Source of the DNA: Zygnema cylindricum
Lineage: Eukaryota; Streptophyta; Zygnematophyceae; Zygnematales; Zygnemataceae
Direction: 5' to 3'
Assembly (NCBI GenBank): GCA_037447655.1
Contig: JBBHKE010002497.1
Coordinates: 24,828 to 88,827 of the forward strand
Length of the DNA: 64,000 nt
The position numbers were made by a program, and so were the translations under genes. The notes below the pieces were generated by a model that was given only the letters and a program-made list of their open reading frames with translations, searched no databases and was not told the DNA's origin. Below, one piece after another: positions 10,355 through 21,366 of the stretch. Position 1 is the stretch's first letter. Each line of letters starts with the position of its first letter.

Positions 10355-10862
10355 TTGGTGTCCCAAAGTTGATGATTTGGCATAAGCGGTTGGGCCATGT
10401 GCACTTTGATAGGTTGAGGGAAATGAAAAAGTTTGGTCTAGTAGAAGGCATGCAGTTTAGTGATAATGAAATGGTGGATGATTGTAGTGACACTGCCTAA
10501 GGTAAGGCTCACAGACTTCTTTTCCCTAAAGTCGACATATATAGAGGAGAAAAGGTACTAGATTTAATCCACACAGATATCTGGAGACCAACCAGGGTAC
10601 CCTCAGTTGGAGGGAAAAGGTATATGTTGACAACTACTGATGACTGGTTGTGGTACTCTAGAGTTTACTTTCTAAAAACAAAGTCTGGAACACCAACTTA
10701 CTTCAAAAAATATAAATTACTTCAAAGAATATTAAGCCAGGAGTAAGAAGTTGCATGGAACCCCCATTAAGGGAATAAGGAGTGATAATGGGGAAGAATA
10801 TACCTCTAACCAGTTTGAGGAATACCTGAGAGATGAGGGAGTTCAACACCAGAAAACCGTAC
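10355..10862 (+). pseudogene. Copia element D: pre-integrase and integrase N-part, decayed
   Basis: Plus-strand translation gives LMIWHKRLGHVHFDRLREM, then after a stop DLIHTDIW and LTTTDDWLWYSRVYFLKT, all homologous to F's integrase region. The reading has several stops and shifts. The 5' part of D (LTR, gag, protease) is not in the window; element A lies between it and this part. LTR C interrupts D at 10867. Confidence 0.88.
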
Positions 10863-10867
10863 CATAT

Positions 10868-12050
10868 TGTTGATATTTGTGTATTTTCTAGGTCTGTAAT
10901 AGGATAGAAAAAAGGCAGAGGCAGTCTGCCTCTAACTCCCCTCTCCAAGCCCCCACACTTGTTGTAGTCACTGAAGGCTGGATAGGGAGCTAGAGCCATG
11001 ACTGCCTAAGCTCTCTAGAGAAGACAGGGGGTAAATTAGTAATACTTACCAAAAGGTATTTGACGAACCCAGGAATTGATCCTGGTACCTACCGTTCGTC
11101 AATTTGCCATTAGCCGGTGACTTCATCCATTTAGACTAGAGCTGGTATTACGACGTGTGGGGTTTGATAATTATTTAGATAGTTACACGTAGACTAGTTC
11201 ATTTAACTGGAAATATATACGTATTGCATAGATACAGTTATGTATAGTACGGAGTACAGATTTATTTATTGAAACGGATACCGCGCATTTGGTTCGACCG
11301 CGAAACAAATACCGCGCGTCTATTTTCAACGGCTAGCAATATAGCCGGATTTGATCGGACGGCCACGATAGGCGCCGCGATCGCGGGATATGTACTTTTG
11401 GCGGTTTGCGGTCATCGCCACATAGGATGACACATGGCACGTCAACATTGGATTGCGGCGACACCGGAGATTACGGGAACAAATAGATATATGACATGTG
11501 TTGACATTTCAGGCATATCGTACGATTGTCGTACAGAAAGTACACCGGCACCAGTACTTATCTGTACGGTACAGTGATGTGATTGGTGCCGTACGTCAGT
11601 AGATAGGGTCTTAGAGTGAGAATAGGACTTAGAATTTTTTGAGTAGCTAGTCGCCTCTCCTAGAGAGCATCTTGTATAAATGGCTAACTTTGGGCAGCCA
11701 TAACTATAAATTTACTTGACCATTTTCAATGATTCTTTTTGCTGCGGACTCAGGGGAGTCCAAGCTACACAGGGGTGTAGTTGGTCAGAGTTTTTGTCTG
11801 CGAGGGTGGCTGCATTTCTAAGGGAAAGTCAAAGTGGGTGATTGTGTCCAAATCTCATATTCTAACTTTGCATTCTGTGGTAGAACTGAGCACACAAAAA
11901 GTGTTGTTTCACAGGGGTGAATCTATATTGGGGTTTTGACTGTCAAGGGGTCAGTCACTTGGGTTTATATCAACTTGGAGTCGGCACTATCTAGAGTAGC
12001 TTCTTTTAGATCTGCATACTCTGAGGGCCAATGGAGGTCTCAGAGTTTCA
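10868..12050 (+). mobile_element. Solo copia LTR C (1,183 bp, TSD CATAT)
   Basis: It starts TGTTGATATTTGTG and ends CAGAGTTTCA. It is flanked by CATAT at 10863-10867 and 12051-12055. It sits in the integrase coding region of element D, whose reading resumes right after it. TATAAA is at 11675-11680, preceded by seven GTAC motifs (about 11515-11600). The antisense tRNA-like unit is at 11050-11150. Confidence 0.95.
11050..11150 (-). promoter_or_regulatory. tRNA-like unit, antisense in LTR C
   Basis: The layout matches the unit in LTR B. Outer arms are TGACGAAC (11061-11068) and GTTCGTCA (11094-11101), with inner stem CCAGG/CCTGG and a TTTT after the 3' arm on the minus strand. Relative to B, one outer pair has changed from G:C to A:T on both sides, which keeps the stem. 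Confidence 0.6.
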
Positions 12051-12055
12051 CATAT

Positions 12056-12430
12056 AACCCGAAACAAAATTGGGTAGCTTAAAGATTGAACCGAATACTA
12101 GGAGATAATGTATGTAGTATGTTGGCTGACAAGAAAATAGGAAAGAGATTTTGGGCAGAAGCCATGAACTGTGCCAACTACATTAAGAATAAAGTCCTTA
12201 CCTCATCTGTCAAAGGTATAACACCATATGAGAGATGGGTAGGAAGGAAACCGGATATCTCTCACCTTAAAGTATTCGGTAGCCAAGTTTACAGTCTAGA
12301 TAGGGATAAGAAAAACTGGAAACTTGATCCTAAGGGAAAACCTGGATATTTTGTGGGATATTATGAGGATGTCAAGGGATATAGAGTCTATGACTTAGCA
12401 AAGCAAGATATCATTCTGGTTAAACACCTA
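12056..12430 (+). pseudogene. Copia element D: integrase C-terminal part
   Basis: The open stretch 12086-12448 gives NRILGDNVCSMLADKKIGKR, WAEAMNCANYIKNKVLTSS and PGYFVGYYEDVKGYRVYD, homologous to the end of F's integrase. A stop lies just upstream (12085 region). The frame runs into LTR E at 12436. Confidence 0.9.
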
Positions 12431-12435
12431 GTTGT

Positions 12436-13673
12436 TGTTGAAATTTAGGTATTTTCTAGGTCTGTATTGAAAAAATAAATAGAGTAAGTCAGCAAAGGCA
12501 ACCTGCTTCTCGCTCAACTCTCTCCGGTCCCCATACTTGTTGCAGTCACTGAAGACCAGAGAGAGACCTAGAGCCATGGCTGTCTAAAGAGGATAGGCTA
12601 CTTCGTAGTTTATACCAAAATGGTTGTGATGGTACCAGGATTTGATCATGGTACCTACTTCCCATAGTAGACGTTAGCTTTAGCCTATAGCTTAGAGGAA
12701 ACGGTGGTATGTGTAGGGTACAATAGGTCTTTATAAGCGTACAAGAAGAGAGTTCTAACAAACTAACAAATAACCTAAAACTCGGTAGACCAGATTTGAA
12801 CCATTGTCTGTGGTTATATTTTTAGTGGTAAGCCTTAACCAATAAGGCTTTGTCGAAACGATACACGTGACGGGTTTTATAAATACATAAACATTACGGC
12901 AACAGCTAATTAACACCAGACTAACCAAAAGGAGCAATTTCTGCATGTACGCGAATCCGAACCGTGTAAAATATGTTTTGATCGGACGGCCGGCATTATA
13001 GCCGCCACGCGAAGTGAGCTTTTTGGCTGCATACGGAGATAGCGTCACGCGGTGCCACGTGGCGCCACATTATTTGATATCGGAGAAGATGGGAGGAGGA
13101 ACCATGGCTTCCGATTTGACAAGTGTCACCTTGTAGACCTTGTCGTACAATGGTCGTACAATAAGTACATCTCCCATTGTACCTTCTTGTACTATATAGT
13201 GTTCATATTGGACTAGGGTTTAGTAGTAGGTAGTCGTGAGTAGGCAGACCGAGACTTAGTAATATTTAGGTACCTCTCTCTCTAAGAGAGCTTGTAACTA
13301 TAAAGGTCATCTTTGACCAGCCGTAACTTAATGCTCGGGTGAGAAAATTCAGTGATTCTTTTTGCTGCGGACTCAGGGGAGTCCAATCTACACAGGAGTG
13401 TAGTCGGTCAGAGTCTTTGCGTGCCAAGGTGGCACTTATTCAGTGGGAAAGTCAAATTGGGGAATATTGTCCAAAACACATATTCAAGCTTTGCATTCTG
13501 TGGTGGAACTGAGCACACAGAAGGTCTTCTCTTCACAGGGGTGAAGGTGTATTGGGGTTCTAATTGTCAAGGGATCATTCATTTGGGTTTATATCAACTT
13601 GGAGTCGGCACTATCTAGATTAGCTTCTTTTGGATCTGCGAATTCTGTGGGCAATGGAGCCCATAGAATTTCA
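12436..13673 (+). mobile_element. Solo copia LTR E (1,238 bp, TSD GTTGT)
   Basis: It starts TGTTGAAATTTAGG and ends AGAATTTCA, flanked by GTTGT at 12431-12435 and 13674-13678. It lies in element D between integrase and the RT linker. TATAAA is at 13299-13304. It is longer than B and C and carries a second tRNA-like segment (12775-12860) in addition to the shared one (about 12617-12700). Confidence 0.95.
12775..12860 (-). promoter_or_regulatory. Second tRNA-like segment in LTR E
   Basis: On the minus strand it reads box A-like GCCTTATTGGTTAAGGC (a 3-bp D-arm-like stem) and, about 35 nt later, a good box B core GGTTCAAATC, then GTCTACCGAGTTTT ending in T4. No matching 5' acceptor strand is visible, so it is not a working tRNA gene as drawn. 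Confidence 0.45.
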
Positions 13674-15632
13674 GTTGTCATGGATGAAGGAAAGTCAGTT
13701 GACCCCATAAAATATACATAGAATAAAAGAATCACGTTTGAGTCCGAAAGTGAGGAGAACTCTATTTTTCCCGAAAAATACATGAGTGAGATAGTGATTG
13801 CAAATTTAGGGGAGATCCAAGATACAGGTGAGTTACCACATACCTCGCATACTCCTATAGACTTCGAGAAGACAAAGGAGGAGGAACCGGAATCATCTTC
13901 GATGGATAGGAGAGGGAATGAGACAGTAAAGGGAAACCCAAGACTTCCCTCTATTCCAGCGTCAGAGTTTTAAGGGGGGAGAAAGAGCAACAAAAACATA
14001 CTAGAGAAACAAGCTGCTCACAAGGTAACTAAGCTATCTCATCGTGATGAGCCTCAGTAATACTTGATGCAGTAAACAGTCAAAAAAAGAACAGATGGAT
14101 TAGAGCCATTAATGATTAGATGGCTTCGATCATGGAAGCAAATGCTTCGGAGCTGACAGAATCTCCTCCAGACAGAAAACCTATTAGATGTAAATGGGTA
14201 TTTAAGCTTAAACTGAACCCAGATAATACCATTGAGAGATATAAGGCTCGGTTGGTACCAAAAGGGTTCACCTAAAAGGAGGTGATTGACCATGAGGAGA
14301 CATTTGCTCCATTTGTTTGTTTCCCATCAGTAAGAATTCTCCTCAGTCTAGCAGCAGCGGAAGATATGGAAATCTATCAGATGGATATTAAGACCGCCTT
14401 CCTCAATGTTGAGTTAGAGGAAGAAATCTTCATGCGGCAACCAGAGGGGTTTATGCAGGCTGGGGAAGAAAACAAAGTCTCATAAAGTCCTTATATGGAC
14501 TTAAGCAGGCTCCCTGATAGTGGAATAAGAAACTAGATGAGTATCTCACTTGTCTGGGATATATCCGAATCAGCTCATACCATTCTATCTATATGTTTGA
14601 AGATGAGGATGGTGTGATCTTTATTGCAATTTATGTGGATGATTTGTTGGTGTTAAGTAAGTCTTTGGAAAATATCAATAGGTTAAAGAAAGATCTTAGA
14701 AGCAGATTTGACATGAAATATTTAGGGGAGGCAAGATGTATTTTGGGAATTCAAATGAAAAGAGATAGGGGAAAAAGGATCATTAGACTCATTGAGAAAG
14801 AAGCAATAGGTAATATGCTTGAGAAATTCTAGATGGAGAAAGCAAACAGTTTTATCACTCCCATGGACTTGAAAAAAGTAAGTTATGGGAGTGTAAAAGA
14901 AAGAGCGATGATCTTAGATGATCAGATGAGTCTAGACGATAGAGAATTTATGAAGTATATTCCTTATAGACAGGTCGTAGGAAGTTTGATTTACTTTATG
15001 AACTGTACAAGGCCCGATATAGCGGCAGCAGTAGGAGTCCTCAGTAAGAGTCTTAACGATCCTAGGAAGAGAGATTGGGAGGCAGCCAAGAAAGTCATGA
15101 GATATTTGGTCGATACCAGAGAGTTATGGTTACATTTGGGAGGGGAGCACATTGATATCACTACTTCGACTGATGCCGGTTAGGGGGATGCATCTATGAG
15201 AAGATACACTTCTGGGTATGTGTTGTATGTGGGGGAAGGTGCTTGTTGTTGGAGCAGCAAACAACAAAAGGTGGTTGCTCAGTCTACTATCGAGGCTGGT
15301 ATATGGTCTCTTGTTCTGTTGTGAAAGAATTGATGTGGGTCAAGTCATTGCTGCAAGGAGTGGGGTATATGAAGGAGGGAGTGAATGAAGTCTTTTGTGA
15401 TAATCAAGCTGCAATTGCAATTGCACCCAATCCAAAACATCATTTCAAAGCTAAACATATAGACATAAGATTGAGCTTCGTAAGAGAAAAAGTAAAAAAT
15501 AAAATTTAGAATCTTGTGTATACACCTGATGAAGAAATGGTGGCTGACATGATTACCAAACCTGTGCCCTCTCCCAAATAAAAATTTGTAGGAAAAAATG
15601 CGGGTCGAAAGAAAAATTAAAACAAGACTAGA
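13674..15632 (+). pseudogene. Copia element D: linker, reverse transcriptase, RNase H, decayed
   Basis: The plus-strand reading continues D after LTR E. It holds the acidic linker, a shifted RT start, then AAAEDMEIYQMDIKTAF (14282-14485), IAIYVDDLLVLSKS with the YVDD motif (14593-14832), YRQVVGSLIYFMNCTRPD (14833-15183) and RNase H with FCDNQAAIAI (15243-15509). At least six stops or shifts separate these blocks, more than in F, so D is older. It ends at a polypurine tract and the 3' LTR. Confidence 0.93.
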
Positions 15633-15644
15633 AAATAAGGGGAG
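15633..15644 (+). other. Polypurine tract of element D
   Basis: AAATAAGGGGAG abuts the TG of the 3' LTR and is identical to the tract of element F. Confidence 0.85.
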
Positions 15645-16689
15645 TGTTGAAAATAACTAAAAAGGATTTAATATAAGTATTTTCTAGGTCTAAATATATG
15701 AATAGAAAAGAGAGCGAAAGTAGTCAGCCTCCACCTATCTCTCTCCATCCCCCATACTTGTTGTAGTCACTGAAGGAGAGAGAGAGAGAATGGTGGAGCC
15801 ATGGCTGCCTTAGCACCTGTGCACTACAATAGTGACCTAAGTCACTCTCAACAAAAGGTTGAGTCCGACAAGACTCGAACCTCCGACCGGTAGAGCATGG
15901 GGTAGCTGTTCGCTCTAAACCAGTTGGTCATAGAAGTTCGCTAGAGTATATGGGGTTTGATAAATATTTAAATAGTGTTACGGAAGCTATTCCGATTAAA
16001 GGAAATACAAACATAGATATATAGATCGAGTTAAATACAGTACGGATATGATTCCGCACGAAACAAATGAATCAGACATTTGTTTCGACGATTGAGAACA
16101 AATACTAAATTCTATCCAACGGCGCAGATCATCGTCGAGATCCTAAAATGGTCACTATGGCATTTTGTGACATGGCATGATCTGGCGCCACGTGGAGAGG
16201 TAACATTCGGTCGCGGGAATTCCGAGGAACGTACGGACGAGTAAAAAGTGGACAGGCGTCCGCCTAATGGCCTTGTCGTACAAAGGCCGTACAAAAAAGA
16301 CATCGGCAGAAGTACTTTCTTGTATTGTACAGTGTTCTGATTGGTTCGTACAGTCACTAGATAGGGGTTGTGAGAGGGAGCTAGGACTTAGAAAAATCTG
16401 GTAGATGGTCTTCTCTCTCTTTAAGAGTTTGGATATATTGGCATCTTTGCCACCCTCTAACTAATCGCCTGGTTGGGGGTTTTCAAAGACTCTTTTTCCT
16501 ACAGACTGGTTGGGGGTTTTCAAAGACTCTTTTTCCTACAGACTCAGAGGAGTTTTGGCTGCACAGAGGTCCGGTCAGATTACCAAATTGTTTGCCTGGG
16601 CAAGAGTGGCTGCCATTGAAAGTAGGTTAGTTAAAAACTATCTAGAGGCTTCCTAAATTCTGTAGTCCAATGGAGGACACAAAATTCCA
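15645..16689 (+). mobile_element. 3' LTR of copia element D
   Basis: It begins TGTTGAAAATAACT after the polypurine tract and contains the TATTTTCTAGGTCT block. The antisense tRNA-like unit (15851-15932) has a canonical-looking TTCGAGT T-loop on the minus strand. It ends near 16689 (CCAATGGAGGACACAAAATTCCA), where LINE coding sequence starts at once. A 36-bp direct repeat (about 16468-16540) lies near its end. Confidence 0.88.
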
Positions 16690-18665
16690 TCATGATGATC
16701 CTCTTGGGGGCCCTTTGTTTGTCTTTGCCCATTACCACGCCCTCCGAGCTTTCGCAGCTGCTTACCCTTTTTGCCACTTCCCTTCAGTTGCGGATGGCAC
16801 ACACATTATTGGTCCTTCAGGACCAAGTTATACCGACCTATATTTTTTTCAAGGCTCGCTTGGCTCAACTCAATCTTTCCGTCCAACCCTCTAAGTGTGT
16901 TGTATGGTCCCCACGTCTTATTCCTCCTCTTTTCACCCCCCCCTCTTAGTTTTCAGACTCCTCTTCCTTCCAAAGGAATTCGTGTGTTGGGTTGCCCCCT
17001 TAGTTCCTATCCATACGTCACGACATTCCTTGATTCTGGTATTCAGATATATTTATCCCACGTTGACGACCTTCCTCACCATTCTGATCCCCAGGTGGCC
17101 TTTGCTCTTCTGACACAGTGTTTCCCTCAACGACCCTCCTACCTTACTCGAACTTCCCCTCCCACCCCATCTTTTGTGTCCTCACTTTCTGCTTTTGATG
17201 ATCGCCTTATGGATGTCGTCCACACTTTATTGGGCCGTGGAGCTTTTGATCGCGAGTCTGGGCATGCGGCACGCATCTAAGCCTCTCTTCTTGTTTATGC
17301 TAGCGGTTTGAGTTTACTCTCGACGACGCGTGTTGCTCCAACCGCCTATTTGGGGAGTTGGTGCCTTGTTGCCTCCACTATTGTGTCTCGTTTTTCTGGG
17401 TGGGGACATTCCTATTCTTGCGGCCGTGGTTCCCCGTGTTTCGGATGGCGAGCTCGCCTTCCAGCGGTCCCTTTTGGATGCATCACGTTTTATTAATCCG
17501 GTTGTTATCAAGGACATGTCGATTTTTTCCACTCTTGTTATGACATCAGTTGCGCATGTTCAGGAATCTATTTCACATCGAGTTGTCGCCGCTATTAAAT
17601 CCGAGCTTCTTGAGGCGCTCCCATCTGATTCTTAGGGTGCACGTTTTCTGTCTTGTGGTGGACCTGGCTCTGGAGCTTGGCTATTGGCTGTCCCTATCTT
17701 ATCCACTCTTCGTTTCACCCCGGCCTAGTTCACCACGACCCTTAGGTTCTGGCTTGGCCTCCCTCACCCACATTTGCTTGGCTCACTTGTTTGCTACTGT
17801 GGGCAAGTTCTCGAACCCGACGAGGTCCATTTGCTTCGTTGCTCCCACCAGGGCGAGTTGATTCAGGCGCACGACACGATTCGAGACACCATCGCTACTA
17901 TGGCTTCTGAGGGGGGGTTTTTTGTTCGTCGGGAGGTCTGTCACATTATTCTTTCGTGTTGGATTGACCTTGTGTTACTTGATGGTGTGCGTCGTACATT
18001 TGGTGACATTGTTTTGGCGAACCCCACCTCTACTACAATCGTTAACCAAGCGGCTCGACATGTGGGAGTGGCCGCCCGTGACGCGGCTAAAAGGAAGGAG
18101 CGTGATTATGCCAATCGCGACGCTATGGATGGCTTCATTCCGATGGCGGTCGAGATACTTGGTTGTTTGGGTGTGGCTTTGGACGAGTTTTTCCGTACTT
18201 GTGGTCGGCGCTCGTTCTAGAGGCGAGGACCAAGGAGCCCTCCTGTTTGAGTCCTTACTTCTTTTTACCGTCAACGTTTTTCCGTGGCCCTACAACGGGT
18301 GTTAGCTTCTGTATTACTTCGATTGTCTATTGTCGTTATGGATCGACGGCGTGTTTCGGAACTTCCTCCTCGTGCTCCTCTGGGATTCTGGGACTTACGT
18401 GGTTGCTTTCTGTAGATTTTTAGTTATGTTGGGGGTTTTTTGCTATGTGTCAGTCTGTTCCTTTGATGTTTTGTTTGTTGGATTTTTCTTTTTTGGGTGT
18501 TTTCAACTTCCTTGCCATCCTTTCGTATTTTCGTCCTTTTTGCCTTGATTTTCTTTTTTGTTTATTCCCTCGTTATGTGGTTTTTCAGTTTTTGCAATGC
18601 TACCTTTTGTTCCTACGGACTCAAATGGTTTACCATCGCGCTTTTTAATAAAGTCGGCCTATAAC
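16690..18665 (+). mobile_element. LINE copy 1: 3' half, interrupted by copia D
   Basis: Non-LTR reverse transcriptase fragments are scattered over three frames. DPLGGPLFVFAHYHALR is motif B. ADGTHIIG is motif C with the second catalytic Asp replaced by Gly. A C-terminal part carries CYC-x9-HLLRC, the zinc knuckle CxC-x9-H-x3-C, and IDLVLLDGVRRTFGDIVL, the D-x12-D spacing of a restriction-like endonuclease. The 5' half should lie left of the window beyond D's missing 5' LTR. A short hairpin ATGGTTTACCAT and AATAAAG mark the 3' end near 18640-18660. Confidence 0.88.
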
Positions 18666-19199
18666 TACTATAGGCATATTGTATGGGCCTTCTTTCACCT
18701 ACTTTTGAACTATGGTTTAAGCTCTGCGCAGATTTAAACTGTTCGTGCATTCTTATAAATACGAAAATTGTGCCTTAAGGTGCCATATTACATGTAGTTT
18801 TCAAGTACGAAAATGCCATCTGGTTTTTTTTTTTTTTTCTTGTGAATCTTAGGGCACGTCGAATTGTTTATTAATCACTAACATGCTTATTATTGCATTT
18901 TTTAGTGTTTTTTCTTGTGTCCTGTGTCAGTAACCTCTTACCGATAACAAATATGTACCTTTTTTTCATGTACTAATAATAAATTTTCCGTTTCCATTCC
19001 GTCCTCTAACGAAGAAAAAAACCCCCCCCCCCCCCCCCCCCCGCATATATCAGTGAACGGTTATTATCGGTTACCGTTATATCAGATTAAAATGCGACAA
19101 TTACGGATAATCGTATATCAACATATGTCGGCTCTTTTACCGGCAACCATTATGTCAGTGCAAATTTATCGCCATAGTAAATTTACCGATTCACAACAC
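18666..19199. other. Intergenic, no gene seen
   Basis: AT-rich sequence with no supported coding frame. It contains a 21-base C run at 19022-19042, which is a likely assembly or length-uncertain site. Confidence 0.5.
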
Positions 19200-19425
19200 T
19201 AGACCGCTACTTAATATATGTGTAAGTTTATTTCGCCACTTAAAACATGTTTTTTTCGTGCATCGTGCACACTCGTCAAATTGTCAATCCGATGGTTGTT
19301 ATTGGAAGGCAAAATTCTCACCTTCTTATTGGCAGTCTCTGATTGACAATGCAACAAGTGTGCACGGAGAAAAGTTGTTTTAAGTGGCGAAAAAAAAATT
19401 AACACTAAAAACGATGAACGGTGGT
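19200..19425. mobile_element. Small inverted-repeat element (MITE), TA-flanked family
   Basis: Internal inverted repeats (TTTCGCCACTTAAAACA near 19224 and TTTTAAGTGGCGAAA near 19380) enclose about 150 bp. The right end ACGGTGGTGTA matches the family ends at 35.1, 36.4, 47.1 and 60.0 kb; the left end is degraded. The same inner inverted repeats occur in the element at 47283. Confidence 0.65.
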
Positions 19426-19613
19426 GTATTTTTTCACCCTTTCAAGCCTTTTCTTGCATTTTTATTTGATTCAATACTTTTTCCATAAACTCAGTGGTTT
19501 ATTACTATTTCAAACCTGTCTTGGTCTATATTTCTTCGGTCGTCGGCTTTGTTATTTTACTTCTTTTTGTGTACAAACAACTAGCAAAACAAAGAGGCGG
19601 GAATATAAGGGGA

Positions 19614-19632
19614 GGGGGGGGGGGGGGGGGGG
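19614..19632. repeat. G homopolymer run
   Basis: A run of 19 G in purine-rich DNA. The exact length is not trustworthy. Confidence 0.8.
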
Positions 19633-19979
19633 AGAAAGTAAGGAACAACCTGCCTTACCCAACACCAAAAAAATAAACCCAATTATAACAAAGAGTACAA
19701 AACATGATAGCTGGATAAGTTGTGAAATTTTAACCTTTGCGAGCTTTCCATGTCATTGGCTGTAATGTCAAACCAGCATCGTTATTTTTCGACACCGGGA
19801 CCCAAAATTTAATTGTGTAATTTCACCACCCAATGACATTCAACTTCTGGGTCAACTCTATGACAGGAAACTGCTATTAGTACGGATAGGATTTACCTTC
19901 GGGTGCTTTTAATATTTGCTCATTATTACATTTTGAAAGTATTGCTTCACACAGTACGAACTTCACCTGATGGTTTCTT

Positions 19980-20335
19980 CCCTCTCTCTTCAACATCTCT
20001 ACCTCCCTCAGTCCCTCCCTGCCTTGCTCCAACTACCTCCAGCCTCCCTTCCTCCCTCTCCCGCAATGGGTCCAGAGTGACATGCCTCAACAGTAGGCAG
20101 TCGTCTTTTCCTCCCTCCGTCCCTCCCTCTCTCCCTCTACCTCCAGCCTTCCTTTCTCCCTCTCTCCCTCTACTTCCAGCCTTCCTCTCTCCCTCACGGG
20201 TCCAGAGGAGCATGCCTCACAAGAGTCAGTCGCCCTTTTCTCCCTCCGACCCTCCCTACCCCGCCTCCCTTTCTCCCCCTCTCCATCTACGTCCAGTCTC
20301 CCTCTCCCCTCAGGGGTCCAGAGGGACATGCCTCA
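19980..20335. repeat. CCTCCC-rich minisatellite, three degenerate units
   Basis: Units of roughly 115-130 bp each contain GGGTCCAGAG, then CATGCCTCA and a CAGTCG-like end (about 20068, 20197 and 20313), separated by CCCTCC-rich spacer. The open frames across it on both strands are compositional artefacts. An A/G-rich tract (20418-20560) follows. Confidence 0.75.
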
Positions 20336-21366
20336 CAACCGGTAGTCGCCTTCTCGGCGGGAAGTAGAGGAGGCCCAACAGCCTCAGTTCCGCCACTGCC
20401 TGGACAAACCGCCCTCTGGGAAAAAGAAAAAAAAAAAAAAAAAAGGGAAAAACAAGCGAAAAAGGAGGGAAAAAGAAGGGGAAAAAAAGGGAAAAAGAAG
20501 GGAAAAAGGAGGGAAAAAGAAAGGAAAAAGAAGGAAAAAGAACGAAGAAGAAAGAGGACAAGTGAAGGAAGCACTATTGAAAAGTAACCAGGCTTGAAAC
20601 AAAAAGGGGAAGGGAAGGAAGTAAGAATAGGTGTAGCGAAGGAAACCCTCTTGAAAAGTGACTGGACTTTAACATTATTCAGACGTTTCTAAATCGATTT
20701 CAACTATTTATTTCATTTAAAGAGAGCTTACAGCAAACTTGCAAGCATCATAAAAAAGTTTAAAAGGTCGCAACAGTGAAAAAAACTGTCGAGGCAACTG
20801 TAGCTGTTAACTAACAAGATTGAATCGGGGAGAGGACGGTCCCATCGACATTCTCCTAATGTAGAAAATGTCTCATGCTCGGTACACCTCCTACCATAAA
20901 CAGTGTAGACCATATTGTGTGTGAAAGCATTTTTTGCGGCCCTAAAACACTAACAACCCACATGCAAACGAGAGAGTGGTGTGAAGAATATTGAATTCTC
21001 GTCCGTCGAATTCGTCCAGTTTTTTTAGCTTCCATATGTATGGCTAGTCATAAAACTGTACAAATCACCGTCAAAAGGAGGGTAAAATCATCTCATGTAA
21101 CTACCCTATCAGTTCCTTTACACTACATAGCCCATCACTAATAGTGTTAAGCATTTTCCGGCAGTCAAAGGCATTTTACCATCTGGTCAACCCTGGAGGC
21201 AATCCAAAGGTAATGGTCTTAGCTCAGACAATTGTGTAAATATATTGAGAAATATACACAATGGAGAAAAAAAACTTCGTGTCCCGAAAAATGTTGAACA
21301 TTGATATTGATGGGCAGTGTGAGTTATTTAAACCAATTGTCCTGCGTACTACTGCAGTCCAGTTTC

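Noticed and set aside
12775-12860. A functional tRNA gene
   Set aside because: Box A and B are present but there is no acceptor stem pairing and no proper anticodon arm.
16468-16540. 36-bp direct repeat as a mobile-element duplication
   Set aside because: It is an internal duplication within D's LTR, not at an insertion boundary.
19903-20602. Ser/Pro/Leu-rich and Lys/Glu-rich frames on both strands
   Set aside because: Produced by the CCCTCC minisatellite and the GGGAAA tract; three frames are open at once, which is a compositional effect.
21195-21245. Possible last ORC3 exon (FTQLSELRPLPLDC on the minus strand)
   Set aside because: It resembles the end of ORC3 proteins, but I found no acceptor in the right phase.
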